DNA of 64,000 nt from Actinotalea sp. JY-7876. Its GTDB lineage: Bacteria > Actinomycetota > Actinomycetes > Actinomycetales > Cellulomonadaceae. The stretch is from positions 1,736,001 to 1,800,000 of the forward strand of contig NZ_CP059493.1 in assembly GCF_014042015.1 (NCBI RefSeq), written 5' to 3'. The translations under genes and the position numbers were made by a program. This document shows positions 1-7,545 of this stretch, piece by piece. The stretch's first letter is position 1. The number at the start of each line of letters is the position of its first letter. The notes under the pieces are model-generated. The model was not told where the DNA came from. It ran no database searches and saw only the letters and a list, made by a program, of their open reading frames with translations.

Positions 1-1
1 C

Positions 2-94
2 AGCGCGGACGACTTCGTCAGCGGCGAGGGTGCGCCGGAGGAGGAGGAGGGCGGTGACGCCGGTCACGGGGAGGGCGGGCCCCGGGGCGCCTGA
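2..94 (+). CDS. C-terminal tail of probable bifunctional nuclease-domain protein (partial)
   Basis: Only the last 30 codons lie in the window. They read SADDF followed by a Glu/Gly-rich acidic tail and a TGA stop at 92-94. In actinobacteria a bifunctional nuclease domain protein (Rv1829 type) commonly precedes a MerR regulator of the kind encoded at 325, and such proteins tend to end in a short acidic tail after a D/E-D-F element. The identification therefore rests on neighbourhood plus a very short tail, and no catalytic residue is visible. It could be another protein; the reading frame itself is the only one of the three plus frames that looks coding here. Confidence 0.45.
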   Translation, partial: SADDFVSGEGAPEEEEGGDAGHGEGGPRGA

Positions 95-128
95 CGGACG
101 GGTGCGGAGCACCAGGTCGCAGGCCCTG

Positions 129-153
129 TCTCAACCTGAGGTCGAAGGTGAGA
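129..153. promoter_or_regulatory. Nested inverted repeats, candidate operator upstream of the MerR gene
   Basis: The outer arms are TCTCAACCT at 129-137 and AGGTGAGA at 146-153, which match except for one extra A. Inside lies a perfect odd palindrome, ACCT-G-AGGT (134-142 region). The element sits about 45 bases upstream of the -35 of the merR promoter at 196-224. MerR-family proteins bind dyads of this size, so autoregulation by the downstream gene is the simplest inference, but nothing in the sequence proves who binds. Confidence 0.35.
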
Positions 154-195
154 CACGCCGCAGCAACACGCCGCGGCGCGTCGCCCGCCGGTTCG

Positions 196-224
196 TTGAC
201 TGCCCCACCCCCCGGCCCTAGCGT
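196..224 (+). promoter_or_regulatory. Sigma70-type promoter of the MerR gene
   Basis: TTGACT at 196-201 and TAGCGT at 219-224 are separated by exactly 17 bases. Both hexamers fit the housekeeping actinobacterial consensus (TTGAC / TAnnnT). Transcription would start near 231, leaving a leader of about 94 bases before the GTG at 325, which has its own GAGGGGAG ribosome site. Confidence 0.6.
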
Positions 225-324
225 GACGTGTGGACATCCTGTGAAGCGCCGCCGACCCGGCGGCGTGAGGGTGGCACGACGTCCCGCAGAGCACCTGGCG
301 GGACGACAGCGAGGGGAGTGGCCC

Positions 325-909
325 GTGAGCGGCACCGGAGACACGGCCGAGGAGGCCGTCGGCGTCCCGCAGCGCGCCCAGGGACTCCTCTTCGGCGACG
401 AGCTGCCCGACCTGGACACCACGACCGGCTACCGCGGCCCGACCGCGTGCCGCGCCGCCGGCATCACCTACCGCCAGCTCGACTACTGGGCCCGCACGGG
501 CTTGGTCGAGCCCACGGTGCGGCCGGCCAGCGGCTCGGGCACCCAGCGGCTCTACAGCTTCCGCGACATCCTCGTCCTCAAGGTCGTCAAGCGGCTCCTC
601 GACACCGGGGTCTCGCTCCAGCAGATCCGCACCGCTGTCGCGCACCTGCGCGAGCGGGGCGTCGACGACCTGGCGCAGATCACGCTCATGAGCGACGGCG
701 CCAGCGTCTACGAGTGCACCTCCGCGGACGAGGTCATCGACCTGGTCCAGGGCGGCCAGGGCGTCTTCGGGATCGCCGTCGGGCGCGTGTGGCGCGAGGT
801 CGAGGGGACGCTCGCCGCCCTGCCGACCGAGCGCGTGAGCGAGGACGCACCCGCGGCGGTCGCCGACGACGAGCTGGCGCAGCGCCGCCGGGCGCGCACC
901 GCAGGCTGA
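325..909 (+). CDS. MerR-family transcriptional regulator (Rv1830-like)
   Basis: A 194-residue DNA-binding regulator. After a short acidic N-terminus comes a MerR-type winged helix-turn-helix with the motifs YRGPTACRAAGITYRQLDYW and RLYSFRDILVLK (about residues 35-90), then a helical dimerisation segment and a C-terminal region containing VIDLVQGGQGVFGIA. These motifs match the Rv1830 (ResR) group that lies next to the bifunctional nuclease in mycobacteria, a group linked to growth and cell-division control. I chose the GTG at 325 because GAGGGGAG lies 6-13 bases upstream and translation further upstream looks non-coding. No metal-binding cysteines of classic MerR sensors are present. A promoter (196-224) and a dyad (129-153) lie upstream. 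Family assignment is firm; target genes are unknown. Confidence 0.85.
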   Translation: MSGTGDTAEEAVGVPQRAQGLLFGDELPDLDTTTGYRGPTACRAAGITYRQLDYWARTGLVEPTVRPASGSGTQRLYSFRDILVLKVVKRLLDTGVSLQQIRTAVAHLRERGVDDLAQITLMSDGASVYECTSADEVIDLVQGGQGVFGIAVGRVWREVEGTLAALPTERVSEDAPAAVADDELAQRRRARTAG

Positions 910-922
910 CGCGGCGATCGCG

Positions 923-939
923 CGTCCGCCTCGCGGACG
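923..939 (+). terminator. Stem-loop after the MerR gene
   Basis: CGTCCGC and GCGGACG form a perfect 7-bp stem around a CTC loop, 14 bases after the merR stop. No U-tract follows, as is usual in this high-GC group. It could end merR transcription before pyc. Confidence 0.4.
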
Positions 940-1005
940 ACGGGTACGAGCGCGCTCCGGGGGGCTACGGTTCTCGTGCCCCCGCCGCTACATCTGAGGT
1001 GAGCC

Positions 1006-4000
1006 GTGTTCTCGAAGGTCCTCGTCGCCAACCGTGCTGAGATCGCCGTCCGCGGCTTCCGCGCGGCCTACGAGCTCGGTGCCCGCACCGTCGCCGTCTT
1101 CCCCTACGAGGACCGGAGCTCGGAGCACCGCCTCAAGGCGGACGAGGCCTACTCGATCGGCTCGCCCGGTCACCCGGTGCGCGCGTACCTGGACGTCGCC
1201 GAGATCATCCGCGTGGCGCAGGAGTCCGGCGCCGACGCCGTCTACCCGGGCTACGGCTTCCTCTCCGAGAACCCCGAGCTGGCCCGGGCGTGCGAGGCCG
1301 CCGGGATCGCGTTCGTCGGGCCGCCCGCCCACGTGCTCGAGATGGCGGGGAACAAGGTCACGGCCCTGCGTGCGGCGAAGGCGGCGGGCATCCCGACGCT
1401 CGCGTCCTCGGACCCGTCGTCCGACGTCGACACGCTCCTCGCGGCCGCCGAGGAGATCGGCTTCCCGGTCTTCGTCAAGGCCGTCGCCGGTGGCGGCGGG
1501 CGCGGCATGCGCCGGGTCGACGCGCGCGAGGAGCTGCCCGGCGCCCTGGCGGCGGCGATGCGCGAGGCGGACAGCGCCTTCGGTGACCCGACCGTGTTCC
1601 TCGAGCAGGCCGTCCTGCGCCCGCGCCACATCGAGGTGCAGATCCTCGCGGACGCCACCGGCGAGGTCGTGCACCTGTTCGAGCGCGACTGCTCGGTCCA
1701 GCGGCGCCACCAGAAGGTCATCGAGATCGCCCCGGCGCCCAACCTCGACCCGGAGCTGCGCGACGCGCTGTGCCGCGACGCGGTCGCCTTCGCGCGCAGC
1801 ATCGGCTACGTCAACGCCGGCACCGTCGAGTTCCTCGTGGACACCGTGGGGGAGCGGGCCGGCAAGCACGTGTTCATCGAGATGAACCCGCGCATCCAGG
1901 TCGAGCACACGGTGACCGAGGAGGTCACCGACATCGACCTCGTGCAGTCCCAGCTCCGGATCGCGTCGGGGGAGACGCTGGCGGACCTCGGCATCTCGCA
2001 GGACACGGTCCGCGTCAACGGCGCCGCCCTGCAGACCCGCATCACGACCGAGGACCCGGCGAACGGCTTCCGCCCGGACACCGGCCGGATCATCGCCTAC
2101 CGGTCGCCGGGCGGCGCCGGTGTGCGGCTCGACGGCGCGACGGCGTCGGCGGGCGCCGAGATCAGCGGGCACTTCGACTCGATGCTCGTGAAGCTCACCT
2201 GCCGGGGCCGCGACTACCCGACGGCCGTGCGCCGCGCCCGTCGCGCCCTCGCCGAGTTCCGCATCCGCGGCATCCGCACGAACATCCCGTTCCTCCAGGC
2301 GGTGCTGGACGACCCGGCGTTCGTCGCGGGCGACCTGTCGACGTCGTTCATCGACGAGCGCCCCGAGCTGCTCGCCGCCAAGGAGAGCGCCGACCGCGGC
2401 ACGCGGATCCTGGCGTACCTGGGCGACGTCACCGTCAACCGCCCGCACGGGAGCCCGGCGCACGTGCTCGAGCCCCAGCGCAAGCTGCCGAGCATGGACC
2501 TCTCCGAGCCGCCGCCCGCCGGGAGCCGCCAGCGCCTGCTCGAGCTGGGCCCGGCCGGCTTCGCGAGCGCGCTGCGGGAGCAGACGGCCGTGGCCGTCAC
2601 GGACACCACCTTCCGTGATGCCCACCAGTCGCTCCTCGCGACGCGCGTGCGCACGTTCGACCTGGTCACCGCCGCTCCCTACGTCGCCCGCGCGACGCCC
2701 GGCCTGCTGAGCGTCGAGGCCTGGGGCGGGGCGACCTACGACGTCGCCCTGCGCTTCCTCGGCGAGGACCCCTGGGACCGCCTGGCGTACCTGCGCGAGG
2801 CGCTGCCCAACGTCGCCCTCCAGATGCTGCTGCGCGGCCGCAACACGGTCGGCTACACGCCGTACCCGACCGAGGTCACCCAGGCCTTCGTCCGCGAGGC
2901 GACGGCGACCGGCATCGACATCTTCCGCATCTTCGACGCCCTGAACGACGTCGAGCAGATGCGGCCCGCGATCGACGCGGTGCGCGAGGTCGGCACCTCC
3001 GTGGCCGAGGTCGCGCTGTGCTACACCGGCAACCTGCTCGACCCGCGCGAGGACCTCTACACCCTCGACTACTACCTCCGGCTGGCCGAGCGCATCGTCG
3101 AGGCGGGCGCGCACGTGCTCGCGATCAAGGACATGGCGGGCCTGCTGCGACCCGCCGCGGCGCACCGCCTGGTCACGGCCCTGCGCGAGCGGTTCGACCT
3201 GCCCATCCACCTGCACACCCACGACACCGCGGGCGGCCAGATGGCGACGCTCATGGCGGCCGTGGACGCGGGTGTCGACGCCGTCGACGCGGCGAGCGCC
3301 GCCATGGCCGGCACCACGAGCCAGCCGCCGCTGTCCGCGCTGGTCGCGGCGCTGGAGCACACCGAGCGCGACACGGGCCTGAGCCTGCGCGCCGTGTGCG
3401 ACATGGAGCCGTACTGGGAGGCCGTGCGGCGCATCTACGCGCCGTTCGAGTCCGGCCTGGCCGGTCCCACGGGACGCGTCTACGAGCACGAGATCCCCGG
3501 CGGCCAGCTCTCCAACCTGCGCCAGCAGGCCATCGCGCTCGGCCTGGGCGACCGGTTCGAGCAGATCGAGGCCATGTACGCGGCCGCCGACCGGCTGCTC
3601 GGGCGCCTGGTCAAGGTCACGCCGTCGAGCAAGGTGGTCGGCGACCTCGCCCTGCACCTCGTCGCCCGCGGCGCGGACCCGGCCCGTTTCGCGGAGGCGC
3701 CCGAGGAGTTCGACATCCCGGACTCGGTCGTCGGTTTCCTCGGCGGAGAGCTGGGCGACCCGCCCGGGGGCTGGCCCGAGCCCTTCCGCACCAAGGCCCT
3801 CCAGGGCCGCAACCCGCGCCGCGCGGTCACCCCGCTGACGGAGGAGGACCTCCGCGACCTGGCCGGGGACTCGGCCACGCGGCGCAACCGGCTCAACCAC
3901 CTGCTCTTCCCCGGGCCCACCAAGGAGTTCGAGCAGTTCCGCAGCACGTTCGGCGACGTCAGCGTGCTCGACACGGCGCGCTACCTCTACGGCATGAAGC

Positions 4001-4404
4001 CCGCGACCGAGGTCGAGGTGCAGCTCGACCGCGGCGTCCGCCTGCTGGTGGGCATGGAGGCCGTGGGCGAGCCCGACGAGCGCGGCATGCGCACGGTGAT
4101 GTTCACGCTCAACGGCCAGCTCCGCCCGCTCCAGGTGCGCGACCGCGGCGTCGAGGTGGACCACGCGGCGGCCGAGAAGGCCGACCCGGGCACCCCCGGC
4201 CAGATCGCCGCGCCGTTCGCCGGCGCCGTCACGCCGCTCGTGCAGGAGGGGCAGCGGGTCGAGGCCGGCCAGTCCGTGGCGACCATCGAGGCGATGAAGA
4301 TGGAGGCGTCGATCACGACGCCCGTCGCCGGCAAGGTCCAGCGGGTCGCCATCGGCGGGGTGCAGCAGCTCGAGGGCGGCGACCTGGTGCTCGTCATCTC
4401 CTGA
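1006..4404 (+). CDS. pyc: Pyruvate carboxylase
   Basis: A single-chain, 1132-residue biotin enzyme that carboxylates pyruvate to oxaloacetate with ATP and bicarbonate, replenishing the TCA cycle in the cytoplasm. The domain order is that of the one-polypeptide enzyme. It has an N-terminal biotin carboxylase (FSKVLVANRAEIAVRGFRAA, an ATP-grasp Gly-rich loop GGGGRGM, and EMNPRIQVEHTVTE), a central carboxyltransferase barrel starting at DTTFRDAHQS (D533) with a metal-site HTHDTAGGQ, a tetramerisation/linker region, and a C-terminal biotinyl domain with EAMKMEAS whose lysine is about K1098. Length matches the family. The GTG start at 1006 follows GAGGTGAG by two bases; no ATG is better placed. 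A -10-like TACGGT lies at 966-971. The gene stands alone, downstream of merR and its putative terminator. Confidence 0.97.
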   Translation: MFSKVLVANRAEIAVRGFRAAYELGARTVAVFPYEDRSSEHRLKADEAYSIGSPGHPVRAYLDVAEIIRVAQESGADAVYPGYGFLSENPELARACEAAGIAFVGPPAHVLEMAGNKVTALRAAKAAGIPTLASSDPSSDVDTLLAAAEEIGFPVFVKAVAGGGGRGMRRVDAREELPGALAAAMREADSAFGDPTVFLEQAVLRPRHIEVQILADATGEVVHLFERDCSVQRRHQKVIEIAPAPNLDPELRDALCRDAVAFARSIGYVNAGTVEFLVDTVGERAGKHVFIEMNPRIQVEHTVTEEVTDIDLVQSQLRIASGETLADLGISQDTVRVNGAALQTRITTEDPANGFRPDTGRIIAYRSPGGAGVRLDGATASAGAEISGHFDSMLVKLTCRGRDYPTAVRRARRALAEFRIRGIRTNIPFLQAVLDDPAFVAGDLSTSFIDERPELLAAKESADRGTRILAYLGDVTVNRPHGSPAHVLEPQRKLPSMDLSEPPPAGSRQRLLELGPAGFASALREQTAVAVTDTTFRDAHQSLLATRVRTFDLVTAAPYVARATPGLLSVEAWGGATYDVALRFLGEDPWDRLAYLREALPNVALQMLLRGRNTVGYTPYPTEVTQAFVREATATGIDIFRIFDALNDVEQMRPAIDAVREVGTSVAEVALCYTGNLLDPREDLYTLDYYLRLAERIVEAGAHVLAIKDMAGLLRPAAAHRLVTALRERFDLPIHLHTHDTAGGQMATLMAAVDAGVDAVDAASAAMAGTTSQPPLSALVAALEHTERDTGLSLRAVCDMEPYWEAVRRIYAPFESGLAGPTGRVYEHEIPGGQLSNLRQQAIALGLGDRFEQIEAMYAAADRLLGRLVKVTPSSKVVGDLALHLVARGADPARFAEAPEEFDIPDSVVGFLGGELGDPPGGWPEPFRTKALQGRNPRRAVTPLTEEDLRDLAGDSATRRNRLNHLLFPGPTKEFEQFRSTFGDVSVLDTARYLYGMKPATEVEVQLDRGVRLLVGMEAVGEPDERGMRTVMFTLNGQLRPLQVRDRGVEVDHAAAEKADPGTPGQIAAPFAGAVTPLVQEGQRVEAGQSVATIEAMKMEASITTPVAGKVQRVAIGGVQQLEGGDLVLVIS

Positions 4405-4423
4405 GCACCGGGTCCGGGCGGGT

Positions 4424-4442
4424 GGCCGGGCGCGTGCCGGCC
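4424..4442 (+). terminator. Stem-loop after pyc
   Basis: GGCCGG (4424-4429) and CCGGCC (4437-4442) form a perfect 6-bp GC stem with a 7-base loop, 20 bases past the pyc stop and before the start region of the small ORF at 4488. Confidence 0.4.
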
Positions 4443-4487
4443 CCAGCCCGTACGGTGGTCGCTCCACGCACCCACCGGGAGGTCCCG

Positions 4488-4655
4488 TTGTCCGAGCCCG
4501 TCGCCCCCGACCCGCACGGCCACGTCGGCGCCGAGATCGAGGTCCCGCACCTCGAGGTGGACGAGACGGTCCCGCCTCGTCCAGAGGAGGAGGTGGCCGA
4601 CGTCGCGCGCCAGGTGCCGCGCGGCCCCGACGGCGAGCCGCTGCTGACGTCCTAG
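4488..4655 (+). CDS. Small acidic hypothetical protein
   Basis: A 55-codon reading frame starting TTG with GGGAGG five bases upstream (4477-4482) and a possible -10 TACGGT at 4451-4456. The product is hydrophilic, proline-rich and acidic, with clusters such as EIEVPHLEVDE and RPEEEVADV, and has no membrane segment or recognised domain. It lies between pyc (plus) and a convergent membrane gene. A usable ribosome site, a promoter-like element and an absence of rare residue patterns argue that it is real, but at this size and GC content chance cannot be excluded. Function unknown. Confidence 0.5.
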   Translation: MSEPVAPDPHGHVGAEIEVPHLEVDETVPPRPEEEVADVARQVPRGPDGEPLLTS

Positions 4656-4668
4656 GGCCGACCGGCGC

Positions 4669-4938
4669 TCAGTCCTGGGCGGGCGGCGGCGACGCGACGG
4701 TGGCGCGCTGCTCACGGTGCGCGCGACGCAGCGAGACGAACCCGGCGACCATCACGGCCGCACCGATCACGATCATGACGCCGTTGAGGAAGATCCCGCC
4801 CTCGCCGACGTACGCCGAGACCTGGTAGCCGATCACGACGGCGCCGACGACGATCATCAGCGCGGGCGACCACCACCACCGCGTCGTCAGGGGCCGGTTG
4901 CCGGCCCAGGTGCGCTGCTCGTCGTCGGGGGTCGTCAT
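4669..4938 (-). CDS. Small two-helix membrane protein
   Basis: An 89-residue protein with a short polar N-terminus (TTPDDEQRTW), two hydrophobic segments at about residues 26-43 and 50-67 separated by a Gly-rich turn, and a basic then acidic C-terminal tail (RRAHREQR). It is probably an inner-membrane protein with both ends in the cytoplasm. No catalytic motif is seen. A weak -10-like GATCCT lies exactly six bases before the ATG, so the mRNA may be leaderless. It is convergent with the small ORF at 4488 and divergent from the GNAT gene at 5021. Function unknown. Confidence 0.75.
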   Translation of the reverse strand: MTTPDDEQRTWAGNRPLTTRWWWSPALMIVVGAVVIGYQVSAYVGEGGIFLNGVMIVIGAAVMVAGFVSLRRAHREQRATVASPPPAQD

Positions 4939-5020
4939 GGCCCCAGGATCCCACGCGCGGCGGGGCCCTCGGGCGCGGGCCCTGGGCCGACGGGGCGCTC
5001 CAGGGCATCATGTGGACGTG

Positions 5021-5512
5021 ATGATCGAACGGCTCGACGAGGAGCAGTGGGAGCGCCTGGCGCGCATCCGGCTGGACGCCCTGCGCACCGACCCGGACGC
5101 CTTCGGCTCGAGCATCGCGCGCGAGGAGGGGTTCGGGGAGCGCCAGTGGCGCATGCGCCTGCGCTCGAGCGCGTGGTTCGTCGCCCGGGACGACGCGGGC
5201 GACGACGTCGGCCTGGTGTGCGCCATCCAGGAGCCCGGGGCGGACGACGCGGAGCGGCACGTCGTCTCCCTCTGGGTGCGTCCGCAGGCGCGGCGCGGGG
5301 GAGTGGCGCAGCGGCTCCTGGACGCGGCCGCGGGGCTCGCGCTCCAGGAGGGCGCCGAGCGCCTGACCCTCTGGCAGATCGCGGGCAACGACGCGGCGGC
5401 CCGCGCGTGCCTCGGGGCCGGGTTTGCTCCGACGGGCGCGACGATGCCGCTGCCGAGGGACCCGGCGCGCACCGAGCAGCGGTGGTCCCGTCCGCTGGGC
5501 GCGGCGCGGTAG
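5021..5512 (+). CDS. GNAT-family N-acetyltransferase
   Basis: A 163-residue acetyltransferase-like protein. It has an N-terminal strand-helix (IERLDEEQWERL), a DPDAFGSSIAREE loop typical of GNATs that acetylate small amines or protein N-termini, and the acetyl-CoA pyrophosphate-binding segment VRPQARRGGVAQRLLDAA (about residues 87-104), followed by NDAAARACLGAGF. The substrate cannot be told from sequence. A GTG codon directly abuts the ATG at 5021 and could also serve as start; no ribosome site is seen and a CATCAT element lies 6 bases before that GTG, so leaderless initiation is possible. Neighbours are unrelated single genes. Confidence 0.85.
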   Translation: MIERLDEEQWERLARIRLDALRTDPDAFGSSIAREEGFGERQWRMRLRSSAWFVARDDAGDDVGLVCAIQEPGADDAERHVVSLWVRPQARRGGVAQRLLDAAAGLALQEGAERLTLWQIAGNDAAARACLGAGFAPTGATMPLPRDPARTEQRWSRPLGAAR

Positions 5513-5550
5513 CGCCGCGACTCTCGGAGCCAGAGGGGGAGGCGGCGGGG

Positions 5551-5913
5551 GTGACCGGTACGCAGACGTTGGCGGAGCGGATCCGCGGCGCGCTGGCGGC
5601 TCACGCGCCGGTCCGCGAGGTGAGGATGTTCGGCGGGCTGGCGTTCATGGTGGACGAGAGGATGCTCGTCTGCGCGCGCGGCGACAGCGACCTGCTGGTG
5701 CGCTCGGACCCCGCGCGAGCCGCCGAGCTGCTCGCGCTGCCGGGTGCGCGTCCGGCCGAGATGGGCGCGGGCCGATCGATGGGCCACGGCTGGATCTCGG
5801 TCGCGCAGGACGCGCTGGAGGACGACGAGGACCTGGCGCGCTGGCTCGGCGTGGCGCTCGAGCACCACCGCGCCGGGCGGAATCGAGGCGACCCTGCTCC
5901 GGGCGGCGGCTAG
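5551..5913 (+). CDS. TfoX/Sxy N-terminal domain protein
   Basis: A 120-residue protein matching the TfoX N-terminal fold. It starts with a helix (TLAERIRGALA), continues with the family hallmark VREVRMFGGLAFMVDERM and then a strand-rich region with LLVRSDP, and ends in a segment with MGHGWISV. Stand-alone copies of this domain are common in actinobacteria and usually have no assigned function; the name comes from the Proteobacterial competence regulator, a role that should not be carried over. The GTG start at 5551 has a strong AGGGGGAGG site at 5534-5542. The stop codon TAG (5911-5913) forms the first bases of the -10 element of the next gene. Confidence 0.8.
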   Translation: MTGTQTLAERIRGALAAHAPVREVRMFGGLAFMVDERMLVCARGDSDLLVRSDPARAAELLALPGARPAEMGAGRSMGHGWISVAQDALEDDEDLARWLGVALEHHRAGRNRGDPAPGGG

Positions 5914-5916
5914 CAT
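5911..5916 (+). promoter_or_regulatory. -10 element of leaderless serine-hydrolase gene
   Basis: TAGCAT ends exactly six bases before the ATG at 5923, and no ribosome-binding site is present, so transcription should begin at or next to the start codon. The hexamer overlaps the stop codon of the upstream gene. Confidence 0.55.
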
Positions 5917-5922
5917 CCCCGG

Positions 5923-6930
5923 ATGCCTCCCGCCGACGCGAGCACCCTCGGCCCCACCCTCCACGCCCGTGCCCTGACGAGCGGGTTCTCCGGCGTGGTC
6001 CGCGTCGACCTCGGCGACGAGCTGGTGTTCACCGAGGCGTACGGCCTCGCGGACCGCGCGCACGGCATCGCGGCGACCCCGGAGCACCGGTTCGGCGTCG
6101 CGAGCATCGCCAAGGGCTTCACGGCCCTGACGCTCGGCGCGCTGCTGGACGAGGGTCGGCTGACGCTGGAGACCCCCGTGCGCCCCGTCCTCGGGACGGA
6201 CCTGCCCCTGGTCGACGACCGGGTCACGGTCGGGCACCTGCTCGCGCACACGTCGGGGATCGGCGACTACCTCGACGAGTCCGGCGACGGCGAGATCACC
6301 GACTACGTGCTGCCCGTGCCCACGCACCGCCTCGACGACGCCGAGGGGTACCTCGCCGTGCTCGACGGCAGGCCGCAGGTCAGCGAGCCGGGGGCGCAGT
6401 TCGCCTACAACAACTCCGGCTACGTCCTGCTCGCGCTGCTCGCCCAGCGCATCACCGGCACGCCGTTCGCCACGCTCGTCCACGAGCGCGTGCTGGCGCC
6501 CGCGGGGCTGCTGCGCACCGGTTTCCCGCGATCCGACGAGCCGGCGGCCGACGTCGCCGTCGGCTACCTCGACGAGGACGGACCGCGCACCAACGTGCTG
6601 CACCTGCCGGTGCGGGGCAGCGGCGACGGCGGCCTGGTGACGACCGCCGGGGACCTCGCGGCGTTCTGGCGCGCGGTCTTCGCCGGGCGGGTGGTCTCGC
6701 CGGGCACGCTCGCGGCGCTCGTGGAGCCGGTGAGCGACGTCCCGGACGAGGGGATGCGCTACGGCCGCGGCTTCTGGCTCGAGCCCGACTCGCGCGACGT
6801 CGTCCTCGAGGGGTACGACGCCGGCGTCTCCGCGCGGACCCGGCACGACCCGACCACGGGTCTCACCGTCACCGTGCTGGCCAACACGTCCGACGGCGCC
6901 TGGCCGGTGCTCCGCGAGGACGCCGACTGA
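5923..6930 (+). CDS. Serine hydrolase of the class C beta-lactamase/penicillin-binding fold
   Basis: A 335-residue serine hydrolase. It shows the nucleophile motif S61-I-A-K64, the second motif Y162-N-N164 and conserved flanks (HRFGVASIAKGFT, LLAHTSGIGDY), all characteristic of the beta-lactamase class C/DD-peptidase/esterase EstB superfamily. The third KTG-like motif is not obvious, and there is no signal peptide, so a cytoplasmic esterase or peptidase role is as likely as cell-wall work. The start is supported by the leaderless -10 at 5911-5916. It faces arsR convergently, with a hairpin at 6974-7010 between them. Family firm, substrate unknown. Confidence 0.85.
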   Translation: MPPADASTLGPTLHARALTSGFSGVVRVDLGDELVFTEAYGLADRAHGIAATPEHRFGVASIAKGFTALTLGALLDEGRLTLETPVRPVLGTDLPLVDDRVTVGHLLAHTSGIGDYLDESGDGEITDYVLPVPTHRLDDAEGYLAVLDGRPQVSEPGAQFAYNNSGYVLLALLAQRITGTPFATLVHERVLAPAGLLRTGFPRSDEPAADVAVGYLDEDGPRTNVLHLPVRGSGDGGLVTTAGDLAAFWRAVFAGRVVSPGTLAALVEPVSDVPDEGMRYGRGFWLEPDSRDVVLEGYDAGVSARTRHDPTTGLTVTVLANTSDGAWPVLREDAD

Positions 6931-6973
6931 CCCTGCCGGCCGAGGACCCGGGTGGCCCGATGTGCCGGCTGCA

Positions 6974-7010
6974 CGGAGAGTTGTGACCGGTGGGCGGGTA
7001 CAACCCTCCG
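6974..7010. terminator. Inverted repeat between convergent genes
   Basis: Arms CGGAGAGTTGT (6974-6984) and ACAACCCTCCG (7000-7010) pair with one mismatch around a 15-base loop. The site lies between the plus-strand serine hydrolase and the minus-strand arsR and may terminate both; a regulatory role is also possible because there is no U-tract. Confidence 0.4.
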
Positions 7011-7069
7011 CGTCGTGCTGGCGACGCGTCGGCCGGCGGCGGGGCGGACGACGGCGATCGCGCGGGCCG

Positions 7070-7444
7070 TCAGTCGTCGTCGCGGTGCCGCAGGTGAGCC
7101 GCGAGGCTCGACGTCAGTTCCTCGACCGCGCCGGGGACCAGCGCGTAGTAGGCCCACACCCCGCGCTTGTCGCGCGTGACGAAGCCGGCGTCGGCCAGCA
7201 CCTTGAGGTGGTGGGAGACGGTCGGCTGCGTCAGGCCGACGGGGCCGGTGAGGTCGCAGACGCACGCCTCGCCGCCCTCGTGTGCGGCGATGATCGACAG
7301 GAGGCGGAGGCGGGCCGGGTCGGCGAGCGCCTTGAGGGCGCGGGACGTCCGCTCGGCGTCCTTCGCCGTCATGGTCGCCGCGGTGGCCGGGCTGCAGCAG
7401 TCGGCCGACGGCGTGCCGCTCTCAGGGATCACGTCCAGAGCCAT
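7070..7444 (-). CDS. arsR: ArsR-family arsenic-responsive repressor
   Basis: A 124-residue winged-helix repressor with the ArsR/SmtB core (ALKALADPARLRLLSII, then LTQPTVSHHLKVL as recognition helix). Candidate As(III) ligands are the vicinal pair C16-C17 and C61/C63 in the motif EACVCDL. This resembles the Corynebacterium glutamicum ArsR arrangement, where an N-terminal CC pair plus a third cysteine bind arsenite. It should dissociate from DNA when arsenite binds. It is transcribed divergently from arsM with 101 bases between starts, and two identical-spacing dyads (7465-7480, 7517-7532) lie there. The ATG at 7444 is preferred over an upstream ATG because it ends the likely leaderless promoter (TCGACA 7474-7479, 17 bases, GACGAT 7451-7456, six bases, ATG). 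Confidence 0.9.
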   Translation of the reverse strand: MALDVIPESGTPSADCCSPATAATMTAKDAERTSRALKALADPARLRLLSIIAAHEGGEACVCDLTGPVGLTQPTVSHHLKVLADAGFVTRDKRGVWAYYALVPGAVEELTSSLAAHLRHRDDD

Positions 7445-7464
7445 GCGGCCATCGTCGCACCCCG

Positions 7465-7480
7465 ATCGATGAGTGTCGAT
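7465..7480. promoter_or_regulatory. ArsR operator 1
   Basis: ATCGA-N6-TCGAT, a perfect 5-bp dyad in the ArsR/SmtB format. It covers the -35 (TCGACA, 7474-7479) and part of the spacer of the arsR promoter, so occupancy should block arsR. Confidence 0.65.
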
Positions 7481-7481
7481 A

Positions 7482-7510
7482 TTGACACGGGTCGATATGA
7501 CGACGAGGCT
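7482..7510 (+). promoter_or_regulatory. arsM promoter
   Basis: TTGACA (7482-7487) is followed after 17 bases by GAGGCT (7505-7510), a -10 with one departure from TAnnnT. The predicted start is near 7517, the first base of operator 2. The leader carries GGAGGAG before the ATG at 7546. Confidence 0.5.
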
Positions 7511-7516
7511 CCGGGT

Positions 7517-7532
7517 ATCGAGATTCATCGAT
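7517..7532. promoter_or_regulatory. ArsR operator 2
   Basis: A second ATCGA-N6-TCGAT dyad, 52 bases from the first and placed just downstream of the predicted arsM start site, where a bound repressor would act as a roadblock. Confidence 0.65.
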
Positions 7533-7545
7533 CCTTGGAGGAGTC

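Noticed and set aside
988-4467. An open frame of more than 1100 codons on the minus strand opposite pyc
   Set aside because: It mirrors the codon structure of pyc, is dominated by Arg/Ala/His/Leu/Gly without any recognisable motif, and has no ribosome site. It is a high-GC shadow.
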